Assembly (NCBI GenBank): GCA_902826685.1
Contig: CADEFT010000020.1
Coordinates: 62,001-126,000 of the forward strand
Direction: 5' to 3'
DNA: 64,000 nucleotides
Source: an uncultured Acidobacteriota bacterium
GTDB lineage: Bacteria > Acidobacteriota > Terriglobia > Bryobacterales > Bryobacteraceae
The notes beneath the pieces were generated by a model, which saw only the letters and a list, made by a program, of their open reading frames with translations, searched no databases and was not told the DNA's origin. Position numbers and translations under genes: made by a program. Positions 24,766 to 34,406 of this stretch are shown piece after piece; position 1 is the stretch's first letter, and each line of letters begins with the position of its first letter.

Positions 24766-25646
24766 GGCAGCAACTCTCGCTCTTTCATCCAATCCATTAG
24801 CTGCTGGGGCCACTTCATCACCGGCGCGGGCTTCTTGGTCGGGCGCAGTGCGAAGCCATGGCCGCCGTATGTATAGATGTGCATCTCGGCTGGCACCTTT
24901 TGCTGTTCCAACTCCAGGTAGAACTTGACGGTGGGCTCGACGTGCGAGCGGTCGTCGTCGGTGCAGACCATGAAGGTCGGCGGCGCATCCTGGGGCACGG
25001 GGAACAGCGGGGTGGCTTCGGGCTTGTTGGCGCCAGGCCGGTACCAGGGATAGATCAGGATGTTGAAATCGGGCCGCGAACTGGCGCGCTCGATGGCATC
25101 GGAGGCGGTGGCGTTGCCAGCGTCGAATTTCGTGCCGATCATGCCCGCCACTTCTCCGCCCGCTGAAAATCCCGCAAAGCCGATTCGGCTTGGATTCAGC
25201 TTCCATTCCCCGGCGCGGCTGCGCACCAACCGGACGGCGCGGGCCGCATCGGCGTACACGTCTGCGGCCAGAGTGTACTTCGCACCTTCGGCCTTGGCCA
25301 AGCGGTATTTCAACACGAAGGCCGCGATGCCGCGCTCGTTCAGCCAATCGGCAAACTCCCAGCCTTCCTTTTCGATCACCAACTGCCTGTGCCCGCCGCC
25401 CGGCGCCACCACCACGGCCACGCCGGTGGCCTTTTCCGCCGGCGGCAGGAACACAAACAGCGATGGATAGTGGGTCACCGTGTAATTGGCGGCGCGCCCC
25501 TGGTAGGCGGCGGTGGTGGAAGGCTTCGACACCTCGGCCGCGGTAACGCTTTCCCAACCCGGCGCGCCTTGCGCCCACAAACGGATCTCTTCGCCGCGTT
25601 CGGCCGCCAATGCGGCGGCGGTCCATAAAATCAGAGTCAGTTTCAT
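24762..25646 (-). CDS. Secreted alpha/beta hydrolase (acetyl-esterase type)
   Basis: A 294-residue protein with a Sec signal (MKLTLILWTAAALAAE). The oxyanion motif VVVAPGGGHRQL, the nucleophile elbow GFSAGGE, the Asp in CTDDDRSHVEP and the His in YGGHGFAL make a complete triad of the hormone-sensitive-lipase/acetyl-xylan-esterase branch. Likely substrates are acetylated sugars. Its ATG overlaps the stop of the glucose-dehydrogenase-like gene (ATGA), so the two are probably translated together. Confidence 0.85.
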   Translation of the reverse strand: MKLTLILWTAAALAAERGEEIRLWAQGAPGWESVTAAEVSKPSTTAAYQGRAANYTVTHYPSLFVFLPPAEKATGVAVVVAPGGGHRQLVIEKEGWEFADWLNERGIAAFVLKYRLAKAEGAKYTLAADVYADAARAVRLVRSRAGEWKLNPSRIGFAGFSAGGEVAGMIGTKFDAGNATASDAIERASSRPDFNILIYPWYRPGANKPEATPLFPVPQDAPPTFMVCTDDDRSHVEPTVKFYLELEQQKVPAEMHIYTYGGHGFALRPTKKPAPVMKWPQQLMDWMKERELLP

Positions 25647-26743
25647 AGCGTGATGATGTTTTTGATCCCGGCAACTTTCCCACTGAGCGGATCGAGCGCA
25701 CGGTCGATGGGGATACGGTTGGTCAAAATGCGGCTGAGCGCATCGGGCCAGCGTCCGGCGAAGATCGACAGGTCACGCACGGCCGCCTCGAAGCTCGACC
25801 GCGGGGCATTCACCGTTCCAAACACGATCTGATTCTTCAACACGAAGTCGCGCATCAGAAGATCGGTATCCACTTCGATGGGCGCCTTCCGCCCGGGCAC
25901 GCCCGTGAAGATGAACACCCCGTTTGGTCCCAGCGCCTTCAGAAACTCGAACGCGAGGGAACTGGCGCCCACGGCTTCATAGACCAGATCGAGCGTGTGC
26001 CCGAGGCTCGATGTGATTTCAGACACCGGCGTCCGTTCGGCATCGAGGAAATGGGCGCCCATGGCGGACACGATCCCGGCGCGTCCGTCGCCCGGCGTCT
26101 GGCGGGAATAGACCCATACATCGAAGCCCGCCACGCGCAGCGCCATCGCTCCCAGCAATCCAACGGGGCCGGCGCCCAGAACCACCGCCTGATGGCCCGT
26201 GCCGATATCGCCGCCTGGCGCCTTCTTCCAGGGCAGCCGGTTCTGCACGTCGCGCACCTGCTCGATGGCTTTCTCGGCGATGGTGAGCGGCTCCACCAGG
26301 ACGCCCCAGGGCCGCAGCGACGCCGGCACTTTGTTGAGGTAGCGCTCGTCTTCCACGACGTATTCGGTCATGAAGCCGTGCTCCTGCTTGATGCCGCGTT
26401 CGGTGAACTCGCCGGTGTAGCAGAAGTCCTGGCGGCCGGCCGGGCAGGCGATACATTCGGTGTTGAGGCAAGGGCGCCGCACCGTGGGCACCACCAGGTC
26501 GCCTTCGCGCAAACCGCTTGAACCCGCCTCCACGACTTCGCCCAGCGACTCATGGCCGATGATCAGGTAGTCGCACCCGTCAGGCGGCGTGCCGTACTGA
26601 AAGGCGACGATTTCCTTGTCGGTGCCGCAGACGCCCACTTCGAGCATGCGCAGCTTCACCTGCGACGCCGCGGTGAGCGCGGGTTCGGGATGATCGAGGA
26701 TTTGAACTTCGCGCTTGCCGGGGAAGACGGCGACGGCTTTCAT
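25643..26743 (-). CDS. Zinc-dependent glucose 1-dehydrogenase-like MDR enzyme
   Basis: A 366-residue medium-chain dehydrogenase. Visible are catalytic-zinc residues in VGVCGTDKE and IIGHESLGEVVE, a Cys-rich lobe (CLNTECIACPAGRQDFC), GIKQEHGFMTEYVVED, and the Rossmann motif VLGAGPVGLLGAMA. The GFMTEY and lobe pattern match archaeal/bacterial glucose dehydrogenases that oxidise glucose or galactose with NAD(P). It is coupled to the secreted esterase, so a sugar-processing pathway is plausible. No signal peptide. Confidence 0.82.
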   Translation of the reverse strand: MKAVAVFPGKREVQILDHPEPALTAASQVKLRMLEVGVCGTDKEIVAFQYGTPPDGCDYLIIGHESLGEVVEAGSSGLREGDLVVPTVRRPCLNTECIACPAGRQDFCYTGEFTERGIKQEHGFMTEYVVEDERYLNKVPASLRPWGVLVEPLTIAEKAIEQVRDVQNRLPWKKAPGGDIGTGHQAVVLGAGPVGLLGAMALRVAGFDVWVYSRQTPGDGRAGIVSAMGAHFLDAERTPVSEITSSLGHTLDLVYEAVGASSLAFEFLKALGPNGVFIFTGVPGRKAPIEVDTDLLMRDFVLKNQIVFGTVNAPRSSFEAAVRDLSIFAGRWPDALSRILTNRIPIDRALDPLSGKVAGIKNIITL

Positions 26744-26762
26744 CCCCCGGATGATAGCGCGA

Positions 26763-27590
26763 TCAGCTTTTCTTCGCCTTCTTGATGGCGTCCTGAATCT
26801 TCGCCGTCAGATCTTTGGTGTCCTTGCCCTCGGGCAGCTTCTTGGCTAACTCAAGCGCATGGTCGCAGAAGAACTTGTAGCGGTCGGGCTGATCGAGTTT
26901 GATGGAACTGAACACGTCGGCGCGGTCCAGCGACGCCTGCGCCATGCTGCGGAAGAAGGTACCGACCGGGACGGCCGCCGGGCCGGCCTTGAAGGCATCG
27001 CGCGCCTTGGCGGTATCGTCGCCGGCGCCCACGGCGCGCGCCGTCGCCAGCAGAACCGACCGCTGCAGCGCCTGCTTCGATGCGGTCTCAAGCTCCGGTC
27101 CGCCGATCAGCATTCCCTCCTGCGTCCTGTTGATTGCCGCCACGGGCGTGCTGGCGCCGCTGGGGAACGGGAAGTCGAGCGTCACATCACCCGCCGGATT
27201 GGTCTTCTCAAACGCCTGCAAGGTCTCGGCGAAACTCAACGCCAGCCGCGACGACATGGAGCGGAAGTCCGATGCCTGCCGGCGGAACGGCGCGGGATTG
27301 GCCTTGTTGACGCGCGCGCCGGTTTCGAACTTGTCGGCCATGTCGGCGTAGCCGTGGGCCAGACCGTCGATCAGAATGAGCCGCCAGGGCGCCGCCTTGG
27401 CCGCGAACTCGCCTTTGGTCAGTTTCTCCAGATGGTCGTTGGTTTTGGCGTAGTCCCCGGCGCGAAACGATTCCTGCGCCGCGCTCCAGTAGAAAGCGGG
27501 TGTGCCCTTGGCGGGCGGTTGCGGGCCGGACTCCGAACAAGAGGTGAGAGCGAACGACAGCAACGCGATCGAGGCGTGATGGTACTTCAT
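26763..27590 (-). CDS. Lipoprotein, unknown function
   Basis: A 275-residue protein with a lipobox ending at C18 (SFALTSC). The mature part is helical and TPR-like at first (AAQESFRAGDYAKTNDHLEKLTKGE), with an Ala/Lys-rich helical C-terminus ending in a run of lysines. No catalytic motif was recognised. It lies 52 bases downstream of the TonB receptor's stop in the reverse direction, i.e. it is upstream of nothing but the sugar dehydrogenase, which starts 19 bases beyond its stop. Confidence 0.7.
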   Translation of the reverse strand: MKYHHASIALLSFALTSCSESGPQPPAKGTPAFYWSAAQESFRAGDYAKTNDHLEKLTKGEFAAKAAPWRLILIDGLAHGYADMADKFETGARVNKANPAPFRRQASDFRSMSSRLALSFAETLQAFEKTNPAGDVTLDFPFPSGASTPVAAINRTQEGMLIGGPELETASKQALQRSVLLATARAVGAGDDTAKARDAFKAGPAAVPVGTFFRSMAQASLDRADVFSSIKLDQPDRYKFFCDHALELAKKLPEGKDTKDLTAKIQDAIKKAKKS

Positions 27591-27642
27591 GAGAGGAATG
27601 AGATACCACAGCCGTCGTCCGGAAACAAGGGGTGGCCGTTCG

Positions 27643-30600
27643 TCAAAAATACAACTTCAGCGCGAACCGGAACTGTCTTTCGGTGTTCTGCGCGGCCGTG
27701 ACTTCGGTGTAGCCACCCAGATTGACGATCTCTCCCGCCGCATTGCGCGTCGCCGCGGACGCCGTCGCGCCGGGATTGTTGAACGCCGGTGTATTGGACA
27801 GATTGAACGCCTCGGCACGGAATTGCAGTTTGAAGCGCTCTGTGATGGCGAAGTCGCGGAAGATGCTGGCGTCGAGGTTCGTCAGACCCGGCCCGCGCAG
27901 GATATTGCGTCCCGTGTTGCCGAACCGCACGGCGGTAACGGGGATGAAAGCGAGAGGATCGAACCAGGAATTGCCGCGGCCCACGCCGCCGAGCGTGCGC
28001 ACGTCCGCCTTCACCTGATCGGCGGTCTGCGTGGCTCCCGCCGCGTTCAAGCTGGTGCCGGCCGATGCCACCGTGAACGGCGTGCCAGTCATCCTGCTGA
28101 AGATGCCGTTCAACTGCCAGCCGCCCACCAACCGGCCGGCCGCCCCTTTGCTGGCCCAACGCTGCCCCTTGCCAAACGGCAGTGTGTACACGCCGTACAA
28201 CTGGAGATTGTGGGTGCGGTCGAATCCGGCGGGCGCGCGGTTGCGGCCCCACAACTCCGGCTGATGCCACGACAGGCCCGAGTCGTTGTTATCGGCAAAG
28301 GAAATGGACTTCGACCAGGTGTAAGTGGCGCCGAACATGCCACCGCCCGCAAACTGCCGCCGCAACTGGTTCTGGAACCCGTTGTAGTTGGAGGAATTGA
28401 ACGGCGTATAGAGATTGACGTCCGCCGTGCGCTGCCAGCGCTGGCCGAGCACGCGCCCGAGTCCTGTACCCGCGCCGGGCAGCGAGTAGTTCAGATTCAC
28501 GATCGCCGTCTGCCGCACGGCGCGCGTTGCCACATACGACGTCTGAAGGTTGAAACCCAGGCCGAGGTCGCGCTGCAGCGTGACGTTCCAGCTTTGGAAA
28601 TAGCCGCGCCGGTAGTCGACCGGCCAGGTCACGGTGCCCACCGCCTTCGGGATGGCGATCGATCCGGTGTTGAGGCTTGGCACTACCACCGCCGGAATGC
28701 CGGTGCGGAACGAACCCGCCGCTTCGAGCGTGCTGGGCGCATTGAACTGCGACGATACCGTCGCCGGATAGGAGTCGCGCATGCGGCGGAACGAATCCGG
28801 ATCGACGGAGATGCCGTATCCGGCGCGAAACACCGTTTTCTCGGTGAAGCGATAAGCGAGGCCGAATCGCGGCGCCACCTGCAGCTTCGGCACCTTCACG
28901 CCCGTATCGGTTGGCGTACTGCCGACGCCGCCGATCAGCACCAGGTCGGTATCCGGATCGTAGCGTTCCCCGCCGCGATGGTCGCGCGTGGCGAAGGGGT
29001 AGCGCTCGAACCGGGCTCCATAATTCACCGTCAGCTTGCGGGTCACCTGCCACTGGTCGCGGGCGTAGAATCCCCAGCCAGGCATGCGTACGGCGGCCGG
29101 ATTGATGTACTGCACGTCCTTGCCCATAGCGTTAGGCAGCCCCAGCAGAAAATCCGCGTAACCGTTGAACTGCCCGGGCGCCGGCCCACCGCGCTGCGAC
29201 GTCACCCCGCCAGTCAGATTGAATCCGCCGCGCGGGCCGAATGCCGCCTGCGGCTGAAAGTGATTGATCGTGTAATAGGTATACTCGCCGCCGAATCGCA
29301 AGCTATGCGTGCCGCGCATATAACTCAGGTTGCCGCCGGCCACCCATTGGTTGTCGCGGAACAGAAAAGGATTCGACACGTTCGGATTGCCGAACGCGGA
29401 GATGCTGGTGACATTGAAGCGGGGATAGCCGCCCTGCAGCCGGTCGGCGCCGTTGGTGCCGGGAATCTGTAATTCTTCGAGTCCGTAGTTCTTGTCGATA
29501 TCGACGTTGACCGATCCCAGCCGCTGGCGTGTGAAGCCGAGCGTGGCGTCGGCCAGCAGCCGCGGCGTGACGGTGTAGGTTCCACCCACCGACGCCGATT
29601 GAACGCGGCCGGGCGAACTGCCGGGCTGGCCGCCCGCGATGGCGTTGCCGCCCGCCGGACCGAGCGCCGGAGGATCGAAGATGTCACTGGGAGAATAGCT
29701 GTAGCGGGTAAACAGGCTCGACTTCTGGTTCGGGTTGTAGTTCACCTTGAAATCGAAGTTGTCGCGATCGAACTGGTAGCTGCCCGCGGCGAAATAGTTG
29801 TTCGGATAAGTCGGCTGATTTGGCGCGGGCAGAAGGGCGTTCATGCGCGCCGCCGCCAGGTCGATACGGCTCGAGGGAATCGTCTGATTGGGAAACAGAG
29901 CGCGGTTGGTTCCGTTTGGTTCCCCGGTCAGCGGATCGTAGATTTGAGGCAGAGCGCCGGCCACCGGCAGCGCGGAAAAATCGCCTCGCCGCATCGCCTC
30001 GGTTGGCACGGTCTGGAACGTCGAGCGGAATTCGCGCCGCACCGTGCGTTCCCAATCGGTGAAGAAAAACAGCTTGTTTTTGCGGATAGGTCCGCCGGCG
30101 GTGTACCCGCCCTGGTTCAGGATGTTTTTCGGAATGCCGTTGGTGGCATTGAAGAAATTTCGCGCCCGCAGCGCGGAGTTGGTGTGGAACCAATGCGCGG
30201 TTCCGTGGAAGTCGTTGGTGCCGGATTTGATGGAAACGTTGATGGCCGATCCGCCGGCCATGCCCTGTTCGGCATCGAAAGAATTCGACACGATGTTCAC
30301 CGCCTCGACGGCATCGACCGGAGGCACATAGGCCACGATATGCGGCAGCCAGGGATACGACACCGTGGCGCCATCGAGGCGCGTGTTGTTATTCGAATAC
30401 GAGGCGCCGTTGACGTTGGTGCCTAAGGCGCGCTGCGGATTGCCCGCATCCGAATGGAGTTCGGCGGGCGGCGAAAAACCGGGCAGAATCTTGTAGAGAG
30501 CCTGCCAGTTCCGCCCCGCATTGCCGGTGAACGGAAGGTTCGCCATCTGCGACTGCTGAATCTGATGGTTCACCTCGGCGCGGTCGGTTTGCAGCACCAC

Positions 30601-30981
30601 CGCGCTGCCCGATACCGTGATGGCTTCACTCACCTGAGCCACCGCCAGCGCCGTATCCACGCGCCGCACGGCGTTGGTGGCGATCTCCACGTTCTCTTGA
30701 ATCACGGTGCGGAACGACGTCGCCGTGAACGTGATCCTGTAGCTTCCGGCCTGCAGGTCGTTGAAGGAGTAAGAGCCGGTGCCATCGGTGGCGGCCGTGC
30801 GGTTCACTCCCGTTCGTACGTTGGATGCCTCCACACGCACATCGGGCACCGCCGCGCCGGACGAATCCGTCACGTTGCCGGTTAGCGTGCCATATAAAAC
30901 TTGCGCCGCGGCGGGAGCGGCCAAGGAAAAAGCGGCGACGGCCAGCGCGGCCGCGCGCAATGAGCGCTGCACTTGAAACAT
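27643..30981 (-). CDS. Oar-like TonB-dependent receptor (intact)
   Basis: A 1112-residue outer-membrane protein. A signal peptide (LAVAAFSLAAPAAAQ) is followed by a carboxypeptidase-regulatory domain (LTGNVTDSSGAAVPDVRVEA, about 30-115), a plug (VSGSAVVLQTDRAEVNHQI) and a barrel with many NNF/FFFTDWE-type strands, ending in the aromatic LYF expected for barrel insertion. It is the unbroken counterpart of the receptor at 14.4 kb. It lies just downstream of, and on the same strand as, the exported mannonate-dehydratase-like gene (75 bases). The ligand is unknown. Confidence 0.92.
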   Translation of the reverse strand: MFQVQRSLRAAALAVAAFSLAAPAAAQVLYGTLTGNVTDSSGAAVPDVRVEASNVRTGVNRTAATDGTGSYSFNDLQAGSYRITFTATSFRTVIQENVEIATNAVRRVDTALAVAQVSEAITVSGSAVVLQTDRAEVNHQIQQSQMANLPFTGNAGRNWQALYKILPGFSPPAELHSDAGNPQRALGTNVNGASYSNNNTRLDGATVSYPWLPHIVAYVPPVDAVEAVNIVSNSFDAEQGMAGGSAINVSIKSGTNDFHGTAHWFHTNSALRARNFFNATNGIPKNILNQGGYTAGGPIRKNKLFFFTDWERTVRREFRSTFQTVPTEAMRRGDFSALPVAGALPQIYDPLTGEPNGTNRALFPNQTIPSSRIDLAAARMNALLPAPNQPTYPNNYFAAGSYQFDRDNFDFKVNYNPNQKSSLFTRYSYSPSDIFDPPALGPAGGNAIAGGQPGSSPGRVQSASVGGTYTVTPRLLADATLGFTRQRLGSVNVDIDKNYGLEELQIPGTNGADRLQGGYPRFNVTSISAFGNPNVSNPFLFRDNQWVAGGNLSYMRGTHSLRFGGEYTYYTINHFQPQAAFGPRGGFNLTGGVTSQRGGPAPGQFNGYADFLLGLPNAMGKDVQYINPAAVRMPGWGFYARDQWQVTRKLTVNYGARFERYPFATRDHRGGERYDPDTDLVLIGGVGSTPTDTGVKVPKLQVAPRFGLAYRFTEKTVFRAGYGISVDPDSFRRMRDSYPATVSSQFNAPSTLEAAGSFRTGIPAVVVPSLNTGSIAIPKAVGTVTWPVDYRRGYFQSWNVTLQRDLGLGFNLQTSYVATRAVRQTAIVNLNYSLPGAGTGLGRVLGQRWQRTADVNLYTPFNSSNYNGFQNQLRRQFAGGGMFGATYTWSKSISFADNNDSGLSWHQPELWGRNRAPAGFDRTHNLQLYGVYTLPFGKGQRWASKGAAGRLVGGWQLNGIFSRMTGTPFTVASAGTSLNAAGATQTADQVKADVRTLGGVGRGNSWFDPLAFIPVTAVRFGNTGRNILRGPGLTNLDASIFRDFAITERFKLQFRAEAFNLSNTPAFNNPGATASAATRNAAGEIVNLGGYTEVTAAQNTERQFRFALKLYF

Positions 30982-31056
30982 ACGTGGTCCCCCAACTTCA
31001 CCTGAGCTTGGTAACAGGATACCGCTGAAACCAGGAGTGTGGGGGACCGGGCGAAA

Positions 31057-32115
31057 TCAGCCGACCTCTTCGTTGGCCCGCCGCAGCAGCGCGCGGAAGT
31101 AGGCGATGCAGTAAGCCAGTCCGGCGCGCCGCTCCGCCGAATCGGAAGCGAGCGGCGGAATATGATCGGGCACGATGCCGTCGGAATACTTCACCTGGCG
31201 CAGCGCCTTCATCACCTGGTACATGTCGGTGTAGCCTTCATCGGGGAACGTCTCGTGAAACACCGGCAGGGGCGAACTGACGTTGCGGAAGTCGATATCG
31301 AACAGCTTACCGCGTCCGCCGAAATCCTGAATCATCCCGATGGTGTCCTTGCCCATGCGGTCGCCGCCTTCCATCCACGTGCCCACGCAAAGACGCAAGC
31401 CCCAGTGCTTGCTCGCGCCAGCGATCTTTTCGGCGCGCTTGTAGCCGTCGTAATGGACGAACAGCTTGGCTACGCCGTTCATCTTCGCCAGCGGCGGATC
31501 GTCCGGATGCAGGGCCATTTTCACGTTCGCTTCCTCGGCCACCGGCAGCACGGCCTTCATGAAATAGGTGTAGTTGGCCCAGATATCCTCGGCCGAGTAT
31601 TCGCGCTCGAAGGCCTGCTTCTCGATCTTTTCGCGGAAGTCCTTTTCGCTGAACTGGCGGGTCTTGTAGCCGCGGTGTTCCACAACCGAAGTGGTGTAGG
31701 TGTTGGCGGGATGGAAATCGTAGTTCACCGCCGGAATGCCTAACTGGCCCATAATGCGCACGAACTTGCGGAACTTTTCGATCTGCTCATCGCGGCCGGG
31801 CCGGCCGAGCTGCACGTCGAGTGAGCGATAGGAATAATGGCAGCCGCTATAGAAGCGCACGCCGTAGTTTTCAAACCGCTTCTGGATGCCGCGCAGCCGG
31901 TCGAGTTCCGGCTCCTCGTGATACATCAGGCGGGCCCACTTCAAACCGATCTGCTTGCAGAACAGCAGAAAGTCGTCGGTGGCGTTCCAGTTCATGATGT
32001 GGCCGATTTTGAGATTGGCCGGATCGTCTTCGCGAATGATGTTGCGTTTGACGGGGGCTGCAAAGGCGGCTGCGCCCGGCAGGACGAGAGCGGAACGGCG
32101 GCTGAGTTTACTCAT
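31057..32115 (-). CDS. Exported mannonate dehydratase-like (UxuA-family) TIM-barrel protein
   Basis: A 352-residue protein with a probable Tat signal (SRRSALVLPGAAAFAAP). The body resembles mannonate dehydratase: NYDFHPANTYTT, MALHPDDPP, LRLCVGTWMEGG, FDIDFRNVSSPLPVFHETFPDEGYTDMYQVM and VPDHIPPL, carrying the His, Cys and Asp expected at the metal site. UxuA converts D-mannonate to 2-keto-3-deoxygluconate in the cytosol; an exported version is unexpected, so the real substrate may differ. It is divergent from the exported propeller gene at 32156 and precedes a TonB receptor. Confidence 0.75.
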   Translation of the reverse strand: MSKLSRRSALVLPGAAAFAAPVKRNIIREDDPANLKIGHIMNWNATDDFLLFCKQIGLKWARLMYHEEPELDRLRGIQKRFENYGVRFYSGCHYSYRSLDVQLGRPGRDEQIEKFRKFVRIMGQLGIPAVNYDFHPANTYTTSVVEHRGYKTRQFSEKDFREKIEKQAFEREYSAEDIWANYTYFMKAVLPVAEEANVKMALHPDDPPLAKMNGVAKLFVHYDGYKRAEKIAGASKHWGLRLCVGTWMEGGDRMGKDTIGMIQDFGGRGKLFDIDFRNVSSPLPVFHETFPDEGYTDMYQVMKALRQVKYSDGIVPDHIPPLASDSAERRAGLAYCIAYFRALLRRANEEVG

Positions 32116-32155
32116 CGTAGGATCCTCGGTTCCTAAGCTTATAGACTAAGAGGCG

Positions 32156-33365
32156 ATGATTTCAAGACGCACCCTGCTATCGTCTCTGGCCGCGGCCGGC
32201 GCCATTGGTGCCGTTGCTCCGGCGAGGCCGTTGACGCGCGGTCCGAAATTTCACTGGTTCGGCTATTACGACAAACTGCAGTTCGATCCCACCAGCCGCT
32301 ACGCACTTGGCATGCAGGTGGATTTCGAGCATCGCTCGCCGGGCCCGGACGACGTCATTCGCATCGGGATGATCGACACCGCGGGCGGCGGCAAATGGAC
32401 CGGGCTTGGCGAGACGCGCGCCTGGAACTGGCAGCAGGGCTCGATGCTGCAGTGGCTGCCGGGCTCGCGCGACACGGTGCTTTGGAACGATCGCGTGGAT
32501 GGCGAGTTCGTCTGCCACATCGTCAACGTGCGCAGCGGCAAGAGGCGCACCATCGGGTCGCCGGTCTACGCTATCAGCCCCGATGCGAAATGGGCGGTGA
32601 CGTGCGATTTTCGCCGCCTCAATCATTCGCGGCCCGGTTATGGCTACGCGGGTATCGCCGATCCGAATCGCGACGTGGCGGCGCCGGAGGATGTGGGGAT
32701 CTGGAAAGTCGATCTGGCTACTGGCAACAAGCAACTGATCGTCTCCATCGCCCAGGCCGCGCGCATTCCCCATCCCGGCGGCTATTCCAAGGGCGCCAAA
32801 CACTGGTTCAACCACTTGCTGATCTCACCCGGCGGGCGCCGGTTTATCTTTCTGCATCGCTGGCGCGGCGAGAAGGAAGGCGCCGGTTTTTCCACGCGTA
32901 TGTTCACCGCAAGCGCCACCGGCAAGGATCTGCACATCCTCGATCCGCACGGCAAGACGTCGCATTTCGTTTGGCGCGACCCCGCCACGGTGCTGGCCTG
33001 GGCCTGGCATCCTTCGCATGGTGACAAGTTCTATCTGTTCCATGACCGCACCGAGCGGGTGGAAGTGGTGGCGCCCGAACTGATGCCGGTGAACGGCCAC
33101 TGCACGTACCTGCCCGGCAATCGCTGGATTTTGAACGACACCTATCCCGATCGGGACCGGCTGCAGCACGTCTATCTTTACGACACGCAGAACCGCAGGC
33201 GTCACCCGCTGGGCGATTTTCATTCCCCCAGGGAATACACCGGCGAGTGGCGCTGCGACACGCATCCGCGCTTCAGCCCAGATGGAAAAAAGGGTGGTGA
33301 TCGATTCGGCGCACAACGGCGGGCGGCAGCTTTACCTGATCGACATCGGCGCGGTCACGGCATGA
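32156..33365 (+). CDS. Tat-exported beta-propeller protein, 3' end frameshifted
   Basis: A 402-residue protein after correction, starting with a twin-arginine signal (ISRRTLLSSLAAAG). Blades of a seven- or eight-bladed WD/TolB-like propeller are seen as YAISPDAKWAVTCDF, LLISPGGRRFIFLHRW, FYLFHDRTERVEVV and HPRFSPDGKK. The raw frame goes on to 33595 with basic nonsense. Dropping one base in the A6G3 run gives GKKVVIDSAHNGGRQLYLIDIGAVTA and a stop at 33363-33365, the normal last blade. The function is unknown; oligogalacturonate-lyase-like propellers are one possibility given the UxuA-like neighbour. Good ribosome site AGAGG before ATG. Confidence 0.78.
33286..33294 (+). other. Frameshift site in the exported propeller (A6G3 run)
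   Basis: The run AAAAAAGGG contains one base too many. Loss of one G or one A restores FSPDGKKVV or FSPDGKRVV and a complete final blade with a stop at 33365. The raw downstream frame is rich in Arg and Pro, as antisense or off-frame GC-rich DNA usually is. Confidence 0.75.
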
Positions 33366-33458
33366 CCACTCGCATACCGGCGCGCTTCATCAAGCAGCGG
33401 CGGCGGTGCCGGGCGCGCAGGCAACGTCCGTGGCTGACCGCATGCAGCCGGTACGCGG

Positions 33459-34406
33459 TTACAAACCGCGCACGACGTCCCAATCCACATTCCCCCCCGA
33501 GAGCACCACGCCCACCGATCGCACCTCCGGCGGAAGCTTCCCGAACAGGACCGAGGCGAGTCCCACCGCGCCGCTCGGCTCCACCAGGATCTTGAGCCGT
33601 TCGAGCAAAAACCGCATGGTCTCTCGGATCTCCTCTTCGCTGACTAGAACGAAGCGTTCCACCAGCCTTTGCGCGATCGCGAAGGTCAACTTACCCGGTT
33701 TCAGCGATCGCAGACCGTCGGCGATGGTATCCGGCGGCGCAATCTCCACGATTTTTCCCGCCGCCATCGACAGCGCCCAGTCGTTGGCGATCTCAGGCTC
33801 GACTCCGAAAAGGCGCACGCCCGGCTGCATCGCCGAGGCCGCAATCGCCGAGCCGGAGATCAGCCCGCCGCCACCCGCGCAGATGGCCAACGCATCCACC
33901 GGGCCGACCTCTTCGAGCAGTTCCTTCACCGCGGTGCCTTGTCCGGCGACGATCCATGGGTGATCGAACGGAGGGACCAGCACGGCGCCGCTCTCCTCGG
34001 AAATCCGCCGTCCGATCGCCTCCCGATCTTCTTTCATCCGGTCGAAGCGGACCACCGTTCCGCCATAGCCGCGCGTGCCTTCCACTTTCGACACGGGCGC
34101 GTCATGCGGCATCACCAGCGTCGCACTGGTGCGGCGAATGCCGGCCGCGATGGCCACCGCCTGTGCATGGTTGCCCGAAGAGAAAGCCACCACGCCGCGG
34201 GCCGCCTCGGCTTCGGTCAGCGACATCAGAAAGTTCGCCGCGCCGCGGAGCTTGAACGCGCCGCCGCGCTGCAAGTTCTCGCACTTGAGAAAGACGCGCT
34301 TGCCCGTCCGGGCGTCGAGCGTCCGCGACGTCATCACCGGCGTGCGGTGCACATGCGGCCGGATGCGCTCCGCCGCGGCCTGGATATCGGCGAATCCCGG
34401 CTCCAC
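33459..34406 (-). CDS. PLP-dependent threonine dehydratase / serine racemase-type enzyme
   Basis: A 315-residue fold-type II PLP enzyme. PLP Lys is K52 in GGAFKLRGA, the phosphate-binding glycine loop is CAGGGGLISG, and SGGNVD near the C-terminus binds the PLP ring nitrogen. No ACT regulatory domain is present, so it is the short catabolic or racemase type rather than biosynthetic IlvA. It deaminates L-threonine/serine or racemises serine. GTG start directly after the TAA of the hydroxyacid dehydrogenase, so the pair is one transcript; 2-oxobutyrate or pyruvate made here could be reduced by that partner. Confidence 0.9.
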   Translation of the reverse strand: MEPGFADIQAAAERIRPHVHRTPVMTSRTLDARTGKRVFLKCENLQRGGAFKLRGAANFLMSLTEAEAARGVVAFSSGNHAQAVAIAAGIRRTSATLVMPHDAPVSKVEGTRGYGGTVVRFDRMKEDREAIGRRISEESGAVLVPPFDHPWIVAGQGTAVKELLEEVGPVDALAICAGGGGLISGSAIAASAMQPGVRLFGVEPEIANDWALSMAAGKIVEIAPPDTIADGLRSLKPGKLTFAIAQRLVERFVLVSEEEIRETMRFLLERLKILVEPSGAVGLASVLFGKLPPEVRSVGVVLSGGNVDWDVVRGL

